In this document: in pieces, positions 1 to 9,758 of the stretch
Numbering within the stretch: the stretch's first letter is position 1
How the letters are laid out: every line of letters starts with the position of its first letter
Assembly (NCBI RefSeq): GCF_900172275.1
Contig: NZ_FWFT01000001.1
Location: forward strand, 744,001-808,000
Direction of reading: 5' to 3'
DNA: 64,000 nucleotides
Source of the DNA: Pseudooctadecabacter jejudonensis
Lineage (GTDB): Bacteria; Pseudomonadota; Alphaproteobacteria; Rhodobacterales; Rhodobacteraceae
The notes under the pieces: model-generated
Told to the model about the DNA's origin: nothing
Seen by the model: only the letters and a program-made list of their open reading frames with translations
The model's database searches: none
Made by a program: the position numbers and the translations under genes

Positions 1-875
1 GTGTCGTAAACCTTTTTTCGGACCTCTTCGCCCAAACCCTCAAGGTCGGCCGCTGTGGCGTCCCCTGCATTGGTCAGAAAATTGGAATGCAGGGTGTTCA
101 TAACAGCGCCGCCGCGCGTGGCCCCCCGCATGCCCGCGTCATCAATCACCTTCCACGCCTTCAGGTCCATGACGTCATCCGCCCGCCCCGTTGACGAAAA
201 CCCTGCGGGATTGCGAAACGTGCTGCCCGCCGTGCGATCTTTGGTGGGTTGCGTTTCGTCGCGCTTGGCCAGCTGCGCGGCCATTCGGTCTTCCAGGATC
301 TGGGGCTCTTCGCGCGGCGCTTTCAGCACCGCTTGCGTGATGACAGCCCCCTCCGGCAAGGTCGATGACCGATACGCCAGATCAAGGTCCGCCGCCTTCA
401 ACGTCACCACCTCCCCCGAGCGCAGCACGGCCCGCACCTCAACCAGAACATCCGCCATGTAATCGCCATAGCAGCCCGCGTTCATACGAACAGCGCCACC
501 GATGGATCCGGGAATGGTGCGCAAAAACGTCAGGTTCAGCCCTTCAGCGGCTGCCTTGCGCGCCACATGGGCATCCAGCGCTGCGGCCCCCGCACGCACA
601 ACATCACCGTCAAAAGCAATCCCGTTAAACCCACGCCCAAGGCGGATCACGACACCGCGCACCCCCCCATCACGGACAATCAGGTTGGACCCGACGCCCA
701 TGGCAAACACCGGCACATCCGCGGGCAATGCAGCCAAAAACGCTGCCAGATCGTCTTCATCCGCTGGCTGAAACAACACATCTGCGGGCCCGCCCACGCG
801 CATCCATGTAAGCGAGGACAGGTCTCGGTTCTCGGTCAGGGTTCCACGAACGGGGGGCAAGCTGTCAAAAGTCAT
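1..875 (-). CDS. murB: UDP-N-acetylenolpyruvoylglucosamine reductase MurB (3' end cut by window edge)
   Basis: MurB reduces UDP-GlcNAc-enolpyruvate to UDP-MurNAc with NADPH and FAD in the cytoplasm, the second committed step of peptidoglycan precursor synthesis. I translated this open frame from ATG at 875 leftwards; it has no stop before base 1, so the C-terminus (with the family's conserved late Glu) is missing. Visible motifs are the FAD-binding [13 protein letters not shown], the [17 protein letters not shown] segment, the catalytic-serine motif GSTFRNP and [10 protein letters not shown]. It is the last dcw gene in the window. ddl, ftsQ, ftsA and ftsZ would be expected beyond the left edge, as in related bacteria, but that is inference. 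Confidence 0.96.
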   Translation of the reverse strand, partial: MTFDSLPPVRGTLTENRDLSSLTWMRVGGPADVLFQPADEDDLAAFLAALPADVPVFAMGVGSNLIVRDGGVRGVVIRLGRGFNGIAFDGDVVRAGAAALDAHVARKAAAEGLNLTFLRTIPGSIGGAVRMNAGCYGDYMADVLVEVRAVLRSGEVVTLKAADLDLAYRSSTLPEGAVITQAVLKAPREEPQILEDRMAAQLAKRDETQPTKDRTAGSTFRNPAGFSSTGRADDVMDLKAWKVIDDAGMRGATRGGAVMNTLHSNFLTNAGDATAADLEGLGEEVRKKVYD

Positions 876-912
876 GCCCCCTCCTAACGCCCCGCCCCAG
901 CGGTGCCAAGCG

Positions 913-1161
913 TTAGGCATTCAAACGCAAATAATTCAGCGGACCGGAAATGATGCCGTAAATCACCACCAACGACAGGATAATCCACGCCCATTTCACA
1001 CGGGCGGCCCAGCCCGGTCGCACATATGACACCGCCGCCGCCAGCCCACTGGCCACAACATAGCCCACAACCAGATTGGCCGACGCCGCATCACCCAAAA
1101 CCGCAGCAACCCCTACATAACCAAAAGCAGCGGCCAAAACAGCAATCAACAACGCATTCAT
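913..1161 (-). CDS. Small hydrophobic membrane protein
   Basis: An 82-residue protein with about three hydrophobic segments ([20 protein letters not shown], a middle [18 protein letters not shown], and [15 protein letters not shown]) and a basic loop between the second and third. Its ATG overlaps the stop of the preceding gene in an ATGA arrangement, so it is translationally coupled to the DUF2484-like genes upstream and is followed 37 bp later by murB. I do not recognise the family. Its position suggests an inner membrane protein co-expressed with peptidoglycan synthesis, but no function can be assigned from sequence. Confidence 0.75.
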   Translation of the reverse strand: MNALLIAVLAAAFGYVGVAAVLGDAASANLVVGYVVASGLAAAVSYVRPGWAARVKWAWIILSLVVIYGIISGPLNYLRLNA

Positions 1162-1436
1162 TTCCGCGCCTCACCGTGTGTAGATCCCGCCACCCGTCGC
1201 AGCCAGCGGCCCAAATAAACCACCGGCCAACGCAGCACGCTCATCCCGCCAATGAGGAATGCAAACCCCACAATCACCCCGTTGGAATAGGTAATCCAAG
1301 CCAGCAAGGGCAGGCCCACAGCAATCAGAACATAGGCGCGCGTCCAGTGGTTGTCGCGGCTGGGCAGCAACGCCAACACGTTGGCAAGAATGATCCAGCC
1401 AAACCCACAGGCGATTGAAATCATCGCAACCGTCAT
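1158..1436 (-). CDS. DUF2484-like small membrane protein, copy 2
   Basis: A 92-residue protein with three predicted hydrophobic stretches and a basic C-terminal tail. It aligns along its whole length with the next gene upstream: W-[IV]-L-A-x-[AV]-x-ALLP-x-R near the start, a WITYSNG/WLGFDFG loop, and a closing motif of the M-x-x-R-x-P-[LV]-x-Y form before a basic tail. DUF2484 proteins are known in Rhodobacterales between murC and murB, so this appears to be a diverged second copy. It overlaps both neighbours by 4 bp (ATGA). Function is unknown; an inner-membrane role linked to the cell wall operon is inference. Confidence 0.78.
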   Translation of the reverse strand: MTVAMISIACGFGWIILANVLALLPSRDNHWTRAYVLIAVGLPLLAWITYSNGVIVGFAFLIGGMSVLRWPVVYLGRWLRRVAGSTHGEARK

Positions 1437-1687
1437 TTTGGCACCTCACCATCATGGCCCCGAAATCGTGCCCAGAAATACCGCAGCGGATTGCGAAACA
1501 TCGACGCAAACGCCAGCGTTGCAGGCACGACCCAAAGCCAGCCAAAATCAAACCCAAGCCAGACAATCAAAACAGGCGCCGCGATCAACAAGGCCACGCC
1601 CGGACCATATTGAAACCGCATCGGCAACAACGCCGTTGCCGTGGCCAACAAGACCCAGATGATGGCCAAAACCGCGGACGGTGTCAT
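1433..1687 (-). CDS. DUF2484 family protein
   Basis: An 84-residue membrane protein with the pattern I associate with DUF2484 of Rhodobacterales: an N-terminal W-V-L-L-A-T segment, LLPMR, APVLIVWLGFDFGW, and C-terminal ASMFRNPLRYFWARFRG. Three hydrophobic spans are likely. The gene lies between murC and murB, the usual place for this family, and its stop codon overlaps the start of the next, paralogous gene. No biochemical role is known for the family. A 17-bp sequence found after several genes in this window (TTTGGGTCAAAAATACC on the plus strand) lies just upstream. Confidence 0.85.
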   Translation of the reverse strand: MTPSAVLAIIWVLLATATALLPMRFQYGPGVALLIAAPVLIVWLGFDFGWLWVVPATLAFASMFRNPLRYFWARFRGHDGEVPK

Positions 1688-1702
1688 GGCACTGCCTCTC
1701 GT

Positions 1703-1829
1703 TTCTTTGGGTCAAAAATACCTAAATCCGACCACGCCACACGCACATCATGCGCATTCAGAACGCCACCGCCCCATCCTAAACATGGCGCGGCGCAGCC
1801 GCGCGGATCGGATGGGCGCAGCCCATTCG
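1703..1829 (-). repeat. 3' element: two GC hairpins followed by the conserved 21-bp motif
   Basis: Between the small membrane gene ending at 1833 and the DUF2484 gene, the minus strand carries two hairpins (1813-1825, TGGGC-GCA-GCCCA, and 1788-1804, GCGCGGC-GCA-GCCGCGC). They are followed about 65 bp later by a 21-bp motif at 1703-1723 (core TTTGGGTCAAAAATACC on the plus strand). The same 21 bp occurs exactly at 23866-23886 and, inverted, at 52021-52041, each time on the 3' side of a gene and in the same orientation relative to that gene. A similar GGATCGGATGGG...CGCAGCC sequence lies at 36851-36879. Confidence 0.7.
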
Positions 1830-1832
1830 ACA

Positions 1833-2069
1833 TCACAACAAGCCCCCAAGAACGATCCGCCGAACAGGGCGCGCAACCATCAGCCCACTGCCCATGGCCC
1901 CCAAGGCCAAGGTGGCCTCGCCAGGGTTGTGCTGCATATGAATTAACATCATCCCAACGAATGCCACACAAAACGCCCAAACCAAACGGCGGAGCCACTT
2001 GATCAATGGCAAGACGGACACCACGATAATGGCGCCCAGAACCACCCATTCCCACGTCATAGGGTCCAC
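1833..2069 (-). CDS. Small membrane protein of the murC-murB interval
   Basis: A 78-residue protein starting at GTG (2069), with ATG three codons later as an alternative start. It has an N-terminal hydrophobic helix (VVLGAIIVVSVLPLI), a basic turn KWLRRLVW, then a second hydrophobic helix (AFCVAFVGMMLI) and a third, weaker one ending VRRIVLGG. It follows murC by 29 bp on the same strand. I do not recognise a family. Its position among three other tiny membrane proteins suggests a Rhodobacterales-specific addition to the dcw operon. Confidence 0.65.
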   Translation of the reverse strand: MDPMTWEWVVLGAIIVVSVLPLIKWLRRLVWAFCVAFVGMMLIHMQHNPGEATLALGAMGSGLMVARPVRRIVLGGLL

Positions 2070-2098
2070 GTCATCCGGCCCAAGTCATCGCACCCTCA

Positions 2099-3496
2099 TC
2101 ATGGACGCAAACGCTTGGGCAGGCTGTTGGCCCAGGTGGAAATCGAACCGGCGCCAAGGCAAACAACCATGTCTCCCTGCGTGGCCTGTTCTTTGACCAA
2201 ACGTACCAGATCATCCTCATCCGTGATGGCCCGTGCGTGACGGTGGCCCGCTCGGATCAGGCCTGCCACCAGATCATCACGGGTGGCCCCCTCGATAACC
2301 TCTTCTCCGGCCCCAAAAACCTCGGCGATGGCCACCACATCTGCGTCGTTGAAACAGGCGCAAAAATCGTCGAAGTGGTGGTGCAAACGGGTGTAGCGGT
2401 GCGGCTGGTGCACCGCGATGATGCGACCGTCGCAGGCTTGCCGCGCCGCTTTCAACACCGCTGCAATTTCTGTCGGATGATGGCCATAATCATCAATGAC
2501 CGTCACCCCGTTCACCTCGCCTACGCGGGTGAAACGTCGGTTGACGCCGCCAAAACTGGCCAGAGCGGCGCGGATTTCCTCGCGTTTCATGCCCAAATGG
2601 CGCGCGACAGCCACAGCTGACAACGCATTGGACACGTTGTGATCACCGGGCATCGGCAAGACACAGCCTTCGATCACTTGATCTTCGGATTGCAACGCCA
2701 CATCAAAATGCGCCTGCCCCCCCTCATACCGCAGGTTCACCGCACGCACGTCGGCCTGCGCATTGAACCCATAGGTCACAACGCGGCGGTCGGTGATCTT
2801 GCCCACCAAAGTCTGCACGTCGCTGTCATCAGTGCAGCACACGGCCACGCCGTAAAACGGAATGTTCGACACAAAATCATAAAACCCACGGTGCAGGTTT
2901 TCTTCGGTGCCCCAATGTTCCATGTGCTCTGGGTCGATGTTTGTGACAATCGCAATGGTCGCAGGCAGACGGTTGAACGTGCCGTCGCTCTCATCGGCCT
3001 CAACCACCATCCACTCTCCGTCGCCCACGCGGGCGTTGGACCCGTAGGCGTGGATGATGCCGCCGTTCACCACCGTGGGGTTGAAATTGCCCCCATCAAG
3101 CAAAGCGGCCACCATGGTTGTGGTCGTCGTCTTGCCGTGGGTGCCTGCAACCGCGATGTTGGACTTCAGCCGCATCAGCTCGGCCAGCATCTCGGCACGG
3201 CGCACAATCGGCAGGCCACGCGCACGGGCCGCGTCCAGTTCTGGATTGCCCGCCTTGATCGCGCTTGAAATCACCACGACCTCGGCGTCGTCGATGTTTT
3301 CAGCCCGCTGACCGGTATAAATCAGCGCGCCGAGGTCCTTCAGCCGCTTGGTGATCGGCGTCTCTTTCAAATCCGAACCCTGCACCACATAGCCATGGCT
3401 CAGCAGAACCTCCGCGATCCCAGACATACCAATGCCACCGATGCCCACGAAATGAATGGGGCCAACATCAAGGGGGAGTTTGGTTGCTGCATTCAT
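2099..3496 (-). CDS. murC: UDP-N-acetylmuramate--L-alanine ligase MurC
   Basis: MurC adds L-alanine to UDP-MurNAc using ATP, the first amino-acid ligation of the peptidoglycan stem peptide, in the cytoplasm. The 465-residue protein shows the N-terminal Rossmann motif [16 protein letters not shown], the ATP-binding loop [35 protein letters not shown] and the C-terminal HQPHRYTR. I chose the ATG at 3496 because homologues begin close to MNAATKLP. An upstream in-frame ATG at 3514, with AGGA about 9 bp before it, is a real alternative that adds six residues. It lies 33 bp downstream of murG in the same operon. Confidence 0.97.
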   Translation of the reverse strand: MNAATKLPLDVGPIHFVGIGGIGMSGIAEVLLSHGYVVQGSDLKETPITKRLKDLGALIYTGQRAENIDDAEVVVISSAIKAGNPELDAARARGLPIVRRAEMLAELMRLKSNIAVAGTHGKTTTTTMVAALLDGGNFNPTVVNGGIIHAYGSNARVGDGEWMVVEADESDGTFNRLPATIAIVTNIDPEHMEHWGTEENLHRGFYDFVSNIPFYGVAVCCTDDSDVQTLVGKITDRRVVTYGFNAQADVRAVNLRYEGGQAHFDVALQSEDQVIEGCVLPMPGDHNVSNALSAVAVARHLGMKREEIRAALASFGGVNRRFTRVGEVNGVTVIDDYGHHPTEIAAVLKAARQACDGRIIAVHQPHRYTRLHHHFDDFCACFNDADVVAIAEVFGAGEEVIEGATRDDLVAGLIRAGHRHARAITDEDDLVRLVKEQATQGDMVVCLGAGSISTWANSLPKRLRP

Positions 3497-3529
3497 AATC
3501 GGGCTTCCGTCCATTTTTCTTTTCCTGTG

Positions 3530-4624
3530 TCAGGAGGGCGTTTCGGCCAATCCGAGTGTAAGATCAACCAGCGTTTGCGTGGCATCCGGTTTTCCGCAAG
3601 CCAGCGCCGATTGGGACATCTGCATAGCGCCTTGCGGATCCTTCAGCACGGTTGCGATTTGCTCCGCCAGACTGTCCACATGCAGCTGACGTTCCGGCAC
3701 CATGATCGCGGCACCAGCCTCGACCAGTTGTTTTGCGTTTGCCGTCTGCTCATCCCGCACGGCCGCGGCCAGCGGAACAAGGATCGACGGTCGGCCAATG
3801 ATGCTCAGGTCTGCAATCGTGGATGCGCCTGCGCGGGTAATGACCAGCTGCGCCTCAGACATGCGGGTCGGCACATCGTTGAAAAAAGTCTGCACATCGG
3901 CAGGGATGCCTTCGTCCGCGTAATATTGCGCCACACGTTCCAGATCTTCCGCACGGGCCTGATGGCTGACGCGAATGTTGCGGCGGATCTCGGATGGCAG
4001 GGCGTTGATCGCGGGCGGCACAACGTCGGACAGAATGCGCGCGCCCTGACTGCCGCCCATCACCAGGATCGACATCGGGTAATCCCCCGGCGCGATATAG
4101 CCCGCAGCCGCCCGTTCCAGTATGGCGCCGCGCACCGGATTGCCTACTGGAATGCCCTCAACACCGTCCGGCAAATCCGTGGGCCATGTGCCGCAGGCGA
4201 CCTTCTGCACCCGTTTTGCAAACAGCTGGTTCACGCGGCCCAGAACGCCGTTTTGTTCGTGGATCATCCGCGGCTTGCGCAACACAAAGGCCGCGGCCAT
4301 CGCGGGGATCGTAGGATAGCCGCCAAAGCCCACCACAACGCTGGGCTTGTCACGCATCATCCGGCTGATGGCGGCCAAAACGCCGCCTGCAATCTTGAAC
4401 GGCACGCCCACCTTGGCCAGCGCCCCGCCCCGTGCAAATGTGGCTGATCCCACCTGCTCAATTTCAACCGCATGGGGAAATCCGCCGGTGTAACGCGCAC
4501 CGCGTGCATCCGTGCTCAGCTTCACGCGCCAGCCGCGCATCAACATCGCCTCCGCCAAAGCCTGTGCCGGAAACATATGTCCGCCCGTGCCACCGGCCGC
4601 GATCACCAACAAAGGTTGCGTCAT
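3530..4624 (-). CDS. murG: Undecaprenyldiphospho-muramoylpentapeptide beta-N-acetylglucosaminyltransferase MurG
   Basis: MurG transfers GlcNAc from UDP-GlcNAc onto lipid I to make lipid II at the cytoplasmic face of the inner membrane. The 364-residue GT28 enzyme has the N-terminal glycine-rich [12 protein letters not shown] loop, [19 protein letters not shown], the second glycine-rich loop VMGGSQGA, and the UDP-GlcNAc-binding region [12 protein letters not shown]. Its ATG overlaps the stop of ftsW by one base (TGATG), which implies translational coupling. Length and motif order match the family well. Confidence 0.97.
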   Translation of the reverse strand: MTQPLLVIAAGGTGGHMFPAQALAEAMLMRGWRVKLSTDARGARYTGGFPHAVEIEQVGSATFARGGALAKVGVPFKIAGGVLAAISRMMRDKPSVVVGFGGYPTIPAMAAAFVLRKPRMIHEQNGVLGRVNQLFAKRVQKVACGTWPTDLPDGVEGIPVGNPVRGAILERAAAGYIAPGDYPMSILVMGGSQGARILSDVVPPAINALPSEIRRNIRVSHQARAEDLERVAQYYADEGIPADVQTFFNDVPTRMSEAQLVITRAGASTIADLSIIGRPSILVPLAAAVRDEQTANAKQLVEAGAAIMVPERQLHVDSLAEQIATVLKDPQGAMQMSQSALACGKPDATQTLVDLTLGLAETPS

Positions 4625-5793
4625 CAGACCCGCCCCCGACGTAGCAAAATATCACCGATCTGCCCTTGTGGCCGCGACCGTGTAAAGGCCAACAACATGC
4701 CCACCGCAATGCCCGACGCAATGACCGATGACCCACCGTAGCTCACGAACGGCAAGGTCATGCCCTTGGCGGGCAACAGCCGCACGGCAACGCCCATATT
4801 GATCATCGCCTGCACGCCAACGATGCAGGCCAGCCCTGTGCCCGCCAGACGAATGAACGGATCGCGTTCTTTCATCAGCCGCATCAGTGACCGGACAACG
4901 ATCGTGGCATACAGGGCGATGATCGCCAGCACACAAATCAACCCGTATTCTTCGGCGGCCACAGCGATGATGAAATCCGTATGTGCATCCGGCAGGGACC
5001 ATTTCACCTGTCCCTCGCCCACGCCCACGCCGAAAAAACCACCCTCGCGGATCGCATTGGTCGCATAGCCCAACTGCGTGGTGGGATCGACATCAGGGTT
5101 CAGGAACCCGTCAATCCGGCGCGCAAAGTGCTCCGAATTGGAATAGGCGACCGTGCCGCCAAAAATCACAATCGCACCAAGACCCACCAACAGGATAATC
5201 GGCGCACCTGCGACAAAATACATGACACCCCAGCCAAACAGGACCAGCGCGGATTGGCCAAAATCGGGCTGCATGGCTAGCATCAGCACGATCACAACCG
5301 TCAGCACAAGGGAATAGGTCTTTCCAGGCGGCCCACCAATCTCTTGGCTTGCGGCCATAAACCACGCGGCCACCACGATAAACCCAGGCTTGAGGAACTC
5401 AGACGGCTGCACAGAGGCAAAGCCCAAAGAATACCAGCGCACGGCCCCCTTGCCAAAATCAGTCCCCAAAAACGGCAACCCCGCCAAGGCAATGAAAGCG
5501 GCCAGAAACCCCAGCACCGCCAGTCGGCGCACCAAAATAGGCGACATCATCGATGTGATAAACAACACCGCAATGGCGACCGATCCGAAAAAGGCCTGAC
5601 GTTGCACATAGTGAAAGGGCTCAAACCCGTTCTTGGCCGCCAAAGGGGGCGACGCGGCCAAACCCAAAAGCAATCCAATACCAAAAAGCGCCAGAATGCA
5701 GGACAAGGTCCACTTATCGACCGTCCGCCACCAACGTGGAAGAACCGGATCGCCCGACCCAACGGGGATCGTGCCATAGACCATCTCTGTCAT
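4624..5793 (-). CDS. ftsW: Septal peptidoglycan glycosyltransferase FtsW (SEDS family)
   Basis: FtsW is the polytopic inner-membrane SEDS protein that polymerises lipid II at the septum together with the class B penicillin-binding protein FtsI, encoded in the same cluster. The 389-residue sequence has about ten hydrophobic segments and the SEDS signatures [21 protein letters not shown] (split here as GAVRWYSLG and VQPSEFLKP), [27 protein letters not shown] and the C-terminal [17 protein letters not shown] lies about 11 bp before the ATG. It is the first minus-strand gene after the divergent flavoprotein gene, so a promoter between 5794 and 5973 is likely needed. Confidence 0.96.
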   Translation of the reverse strand: MTEMVYGTIPVGSGDPVLPRWWRTVDKWTLSCILALFGIGLLLGLAASPPLAAKNGFEPFHYVQRQAFFGSVAIAVLFITSMMSPILVRRLAVLGFLAAFIALAGLPFLGTDFGKGAVRWYSLGFASVQPSEFLKPGFIVVAAWFMAASQEIGGPPGKTYSLVLTVVIVLMLAMQPDFGQSALVLFGWGVMYFVAGAPIILLVGLGAIVIFGGTVAYSNSEHFARRIDGFLNPDVDPTTQLGYATNAIREGGFFGVGVGEGQVKWSLPDAHTDFIIAVAAEEYGLICVLAIIALYATIVVRSLMRLMKERDPFIRLAGTGLACIVGVQAMINMGVAVRLLPAKGMTLPFVSYGGSSVIASGIAVGMLLAFTRSRPQGQIGDILLRRGRV

Positions 5794-5973
5794 GGTGCAA
5801 CTGCCTTACTGCCTCTGATCGCCCGATTGTTCGGGTCTATCTTTACACCGTACCCAACAAAGCGCCGCGTTTCCAGAAAAAATGCGCACGGCCCCCTTCA
5901 TCTTGGCCAATACAACTCACTGCGGCACCCTCACCTCTTGCGCAAAGGCCCGATCCAAGGCAACGAACAGCGC
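5794..5973. promoter_or_regulatory. Divergent intergenic region between ftsW and the flavoprotein gene
   Basis: This 180-bp gap separates ftsW-murG-murC (leftward) from the flavoprotein gene (rightward), so it should hold promoters for both. A small hairpin, CCCGA-TTGT-TCGGG, lies at 5822-5835. The plus-strand gene has AAGG 11 bp before its ATG. I could not identify convincing -35/-10 pairs by eye. Confidence 0.4.
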
Positions 5974-7161
5974 ATGCATGTAAACACTCTTATCCTTGGC
6001 GCAGGCGCCGCGGGCCTTTTCGCAGCCGCCCATGCCGGCCCACGCACCTTGGTCATTGATCACGCCAAAGCCGCAGGCGAAAAAATCCGTATTTCAGGCG
6101 GCGGGCGCTGCAACTTTACCAATCTTGGGGCCTCAGCTGCCAATTTTATCAGCCAGAACCCCCATTTCGCGAAATCCGCCCTGGCGCGGTACACGCAATG
6201 GGACTTCATCGACCTTGTGGACCGTCACAACATCCCGTGGCACGAAAAAACGCTCGGGCAGCTCTTCTGCGACACCTCAGCCAAAGACATCATCGCCATG
6301 TTGCGCGCTGAGATGGAGGCCGCAGGCGCGCAACTGTGGCTGGAGACCACAATCGTCGAGGTCTCCCACACCGGATCGGACTTCACTGTCACGGTTGAGA
6401 GGGGCGGCAAACGCGCCACGGTTAAGGCGTCAGCCTTGGTCGTGGCGACGGGCGGCAAATCCATCCCGAAAATGGGTGCCACGGGGTTTGCCTATCAACT
6501 GGCAGATCAATTCGGATTGGATGTCACAGACACCCGCGCGGCCCTTGTGCCGTTCACGTTTTCGGACGAACGGTTCAAACCCCTTGCGGGAACAGCCACC
6601 CCGGCCCGTGTGACAACGCAGGATGGCACATCATTTGATGAGGCCTTGTTGTTCACCCATCGCGGTCTGTCCGGCCCGGCGGTGTTGCAGGCGTCCAGCT
6701 ATTGGCAGGAGGGCGAAGACGTCACCGTCGCCATCTCTCCCGAACTTGACCTTGCTTCCCTGCTGAAAGATCAGCGCCGTACCCAGGGCCGCAAGGCCCT
6801 GACCACAGCGCTTGCCACGCATCTGCCACAACGGCTGGTGGATCATTTGGCCGATGAGGTTGATCTGTCCGGAAACGTCGGCGACATCTCGGACACGCGC
6901 ATCGACGCGCTCACGTCGCATCTGTTGAACTGGCCCCTGCGCCCGTCAGGCACCGAGGGCTACCGTACGGCGGAAGTTACCTTGGGGGGGGTGGACACCA
7001 AGGGTCTGTCGTCCAAAACGATGGAGGCAAAGGCCGTCCCGAACCTTTATTTCATCGGGGAAGCTGTGGACGTCACCGGTTGGCTTGGGGGGTACAATTT
7101 TCAATGGGCCTGGTCATCGGCCTATGCTGCTGGCACCGCCATCGCGGGGCGGTTGGGGTAG
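5974..7161 (+). CDS. BaiN/RdsA (YhiN, HI0933-like) family NAD(P)/FAD-dependent oxidoreductase
   Basis: A 395-residue flavoprotein with the N-terminal dinucleotide-binding motif LILGAGAAGLFAA, the family-specific GEKIRISGGGRCNFTN, VVATGGKSIPKMGATG and the C-terminal FAD-contact segment GEAVDVTGWLGGYNFQWAW. These mark the HI0933-like/BaiN family, whose members are uncharacterised in most bacteria; one clostridial member reduces bile acids. I took the ATG at 5974, immediately before HVNTLILGAG, rather than the much longer open frame upstream, which antisenses ftsW. The gene is inserted in the opposite direction inside the dcw cluster. The substrate is unknown. Confidence 0.9.
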   Translation: MHVNTLILGAGAAGLFAAAHAGPRTLVIDHAKAAGEKIRISGGGRCNFTNLGASAANFISQNPHFAKSALARYTQWDFIDLVDRHNIPWHEKTLGQLFCDTSAKDIIAMLRAEMEAAGAQLWLETTIVEVSHTGSDFTVTVERGGKRATVKASALVVATGGKSIPKMGATGFAYQLADQFGLDVTDTRAALVPFTFSDERFKPLAGTATPARVTTQDGTSFDEALLFTHRGLSGPAVLQASSYWQEGEDVTVAISPELDLASLLKDQRRTQGRKALTTALATHLPQRLVDHLADEVDLSGNVGDISDTRIDALTSHLLNWPLRPSGTEGYRTAEVTLGGVDTKGLSSKTMEAKAVPNLYFIGEAVDVTGWLGGYNFQWAWSSAYAAGTAIAGRLG

Positions 7162-7173
7162 CGCTTGGGGCAA

Positions 7174-7213
7174 CCCGGCCCTCCGGGGGGAGTTTTTTCG
7201 GGTCAGATGAAGA
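7174..7213 (+). terminator. Intrinsic terminator of the flavoprotein gene with a variant of the 3' motif
   Basis: A CCCGG-CCCT-CCGGG hairpin (7174-7187) is followed by GGGAG and a six-T run (7193-7198), 12 bp after the stop. The T run leads into TTTTTTCGGGTCAGATGAAG, a diverged relative of the gene-3' motif found at three other sites in this window. Confidence 0.75.
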
Positions 7214-7217
7214 AGGG

Positions 7218-8609
7218 CTAAAGGCCGCTGACCTGCGCGATAAAATCATCCCCACGTTTTTCAAAGCTGTCGTATTGATCAAATGAAGCGGCGGCGGGGG
7301 CCAGAAGGACGGTATCCCCGCTTTGCGCGTCTTCGGCCGCGCGGGAGACGGCGGTGGCCATATCGGTGCAGACTTCGACGTCCAGCCCTTTGAGCTTCAT
7401 GGCAAAGGCCGCGGCCTCGCGCCCGATGACATAGGCCTTGCGCACCGAAGGTGCAGGCAGCAGCGCGTCCAGCCCGCCCTCTTTTTCAAGCCCGCCGCAG
7501 ATCCAGCGGATGTTGTCGAAGGCGGCCAAGGCCTTGGCGGCGCTGTCCACGTTGGTGGCTTTGCTGTCGTTGACGAAGCGCACGCCGTTCTTTTCAGCGA
7601 TCAACTGACTGCGGTGGGGCAAACCCGCAAAGCTATGGAGCGCGGTTTCAATGACGCGCGGGCCGAGGCCGATGGCGCGACAGGCGGCATAGGCCGCACA
7701 GGCGTTCTGGTGATTGTGTGCCCCCGGAAGCCCGGCGATCTTGCGCAAATCGATCGAGGCCACTTGGCGGCCCTTGCGATATTCACTGAGGAACCCTTTG
7801 CGCGCAAAGACAGACCACGGCGCGCGATCCAGTTTTTGCCCCGATGAGACGCGGATCACGCGATCATCGCCCGGACCTTCGGTCAGTTGGTTCGCGAAAT
7901 AGCGCCCTTCGACCTCATCCACCCCGACCACGGCCCGATCCGGTCCGCCCTCCGCAAAGAGGCGGCGTTTGGCGGCAACATATCCGCCGAAGCCTGCATG
8001 CCGATCCAGATGGTCGGGGCTGAGGTTGGTCAGCACCGTTACATCCGGTGTCAGCGCGCGGGCAAGCTCTGTTTGGTAGGAGCTGAGTTCGAGAACCACG
8101 ACCTCGCCGTCGTGGGCAGGATCCAGATCCAGCACGCCACGCCCGATGTTGCCGGCCAGCTGTGCGGGGCGTCCGGCCTCTTCCAGGATGTGGTGGATCA
8201 GGGCCGAGGTGGTGGATTTGCCGTTGGACCCCGTGACCGCGATGACCTTTGGCATCGTATCGAAATTGTCCCAGTCTTGCGTCGCAAAGCTGCGAAAGAA
8301 CAGGCCAATGTCATTGTCGACAGGCACACCAACTCTCAATGCAGCTTCAATCGCGGGGTGCGGTTCGGGATAAAGATGCGGGATACCGGGTGAGGTGATC
8401 AGCGCATCGACGCCCTCAAACGCGCCCTCTTTGGTCAGATCGCGCAGGTCAACGCCCGCGCCATTTGCCGTGTCCGCCGCCGTCGGGCTGTCATCCCAGA
8501 CGATGACATGGGCCCCGCCGTCTTTCAGGGCGGCAACGGTCGCCAAACCAGACCGGCCAAGGCCCAGAACGCCGATGGTTTTGCCTGTCACACCCTGAAC
8601 TGCAATCAT
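7218..8609 (-). CDS. murD: UDP-N-acetylmuramoylalanine--D-glutamate ligase MurD
   Basis: MurD adds D-glutamate to UDP-MurNAc-L-Ala with ATP in the cytoplasm. The 463-residue protein shows an N-terminal [12 protein letters not shown] uracil-binding region, the ATP loop [35 protein letters not shown], and the C-terminal [12 protein letters not shown] motif. Its start follows mraY by only 9 bp, so the two are co-transcribed. It converges with the flavoprotein gene, leaving 56 bp that hold that gene's terminator. Confidence 0.97.
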   Translation of the reverse strand: MIAVQGVTGKTIGVLGLGRSGLATVAALKDGGAHVIVWDDSPTAADTANGAGVDLRDLTKEGAFEGVDALITSPGIPHLYPEPHPAIEAALRVGVPVDNDIGLFFRSFATQDWDNFDTMPKVIAVTGSNGKSTTSALIHHILEEAGRPAQLAGNIGRGVLDLDPAHDGEVVVLELSSYQTELARALTPDVTVLTNLSPDHLDRHAGFGGYVAAKRRLFAEGGPDRAVVGVDEVEGRYFANQLTEGPGDDRVIRVSSGQKLDRAPWSVFARKGFLSEYRKGRQVASIDLRKIAGLPGAHNHQNACAAYAACRAIGLGPRVIETALHSFAGLPHRSQLIAEKNGVRFVNDSKATNVDSAAKALAAFDNIRWICGGLEKEGGLDALLPAPSVRKAYVIGREAAAFAMKLKGLDVEVCTDMATAVSRAAEDAQSGDTVLLAPAAASFDQYDSFEKRGDDFIAQVSGL

Positions 8610-8618
8610 CGCCCTGCC

Positions 8619-9701
8619 CTACCTGACCTTGAGGGTCGCCAGACCGATCACCGCCAGAATGAGAGAGATGATCCAGAAACGAATGACAATCTGCGGCTCG
8701 GCCCAGCCCTTTTTCTCATAGTGGTGGTGGATGGGTGCCATCAGGAACACGCGTTTGCCCGTGCGTTTGTAATAAAGGACCTGAATGATCACGGACAGCG
8801 CCTCAACCACGAACACACCGCCCACGATCGCCAGCACGATTTCGTGTTTTGTGGCCACGGCGATGGCCCCCAAGGCCCCCCCGAGGGCGAGAGATCCGGT
8901 ATCCCCCATGAACACCGCAGCAGGTGGGGCATTGTACCACAAGAACCCCAAACCGCCGCCAATCAGACCGGCGGCGAAAATCGCCAATTCGCCGGTGCCC
9001 GGCACGTAGTGCAAGCCCAATTCGGTTGTGAAATCGACGCGGCCCACAAAATAGGCGATCACGCCAAAGGTGCCCGCGGCGATCATCACGGGCATAATTG
9101 CAAGACCGTCGAGGCCATCAGTCATGTTCACGGCGTTGGCCGCACCCACGATGACGATCATCGCGAAAGGCACAAACAGGATGCCAAGGTTCAACAACGT
9201 GTCCTTGAACACGGGCAGCGCCAGCTGGTTCGACAGCTCCTCAGGGTGGTACTGCGCGGCCCAAAAGGCAGCGGCGGCGGCAATGGCAAAGCCGATGCCA
9301 AGACGGACCTTGCCGCTGACCCCGGCGGTGTTCTGCTTGGACACTTTGGCATAGTCGTCGGCAAACCCGATCAGCGCGAAGGCCATGGTCACAAACAGCA
9401 CCATCCAGATGAACGGGTTGTCCAGCCGCGCCCACAGCAGTGTCGAGGTCAGCAAAGCGCCGACAATCAACAAACCGCCCATCGTCGGCGTGCCCGCTTT
9501 GGCCAGATGGCTTTCGGGGCCGTCATCGCGGATGGGCTGGCCTTTGCCCTGTTTCGCCCGCAACACGCGGATCAAGGTGGGCCCAAAGACAAAGCCGAAA
9601 ATCAACGCCGTCAGAAAGGCCCCGCCCGCGCGGAATGTGATGTAGCGAAACAGGTTAAAGAAATCACCGCCGTCGCTGAGTGCGGTTAGCCAATACAACA
9701 T
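8619..9701 (-). CDS. mraY: Phospho-N-acetylmuramoyl-pentapeptide-transferase MraY
   Basis: MraY moves phospho-MurNAc-pentapeptide onto undecaprenyl phosphate to make lipid I at the inner membrane. The 360-residue protein has about ten transmembrane spans and the conserved cytoplasmic motifs GTPTMGG, the Asp-rich [38 protein letters not shown] and [14 protein letters not shown]. It lies between murF (57 bp upstream) and murD (9 bp downstream), the standard dcw order. Confidence 0.98.
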   Translation of the reverse strand: MLYWLTALSDGGDFFNLFRYITFRAGGAFLTALIFGFVFGPTLIRVLRAKQGKGQPIRDDGPESHLAKAGTPTMGGLLIVGALLTSTLLWARLDNPFIWMVLFVTMAFALIGFADDYAKVSKQNTAGVSGKVRLGIGFAIAAAAAFWAAQYHPEELSNQLALPVFKDTLLNLGILFVPFAMIVIVGAANAVNMTDGLDGLAIMPVMIAAGTFGVIAYFVGRVDFTTELGLHYVPGTGELAIFAAGLIGGGLGFLWYNAPPAAVFMGDTGSLALGGALGAIAVATKHEIVLAIVGGVFVVEALSVIIQVLYYKRTGKRVFLMAPIHHHYEKKGWAEPQIVIRFWIISLILAVIGLATLKVR

Positions 9702-9758
9702 CTGCCTGCGCCCTTTGTTTTGATCGCTATATCATGCGGCACCTTGGGGGGCGCCTGA

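Noticed and set aside
1684-2055. 123-codon minus-strand frame ending FDPKKREAVP
   Set aside because: The C-terminus is just a translation of the 21-bp 3' motif and hairpins, and it overlaps a better small membrane gene.
5344-5973. N-terminal extension of the flavoprotein by about 210 residues
   Set aside because: The extension is antisense to ftsW, with no domain pattern, and the flavin-binding motif starts right after ATG 5974.
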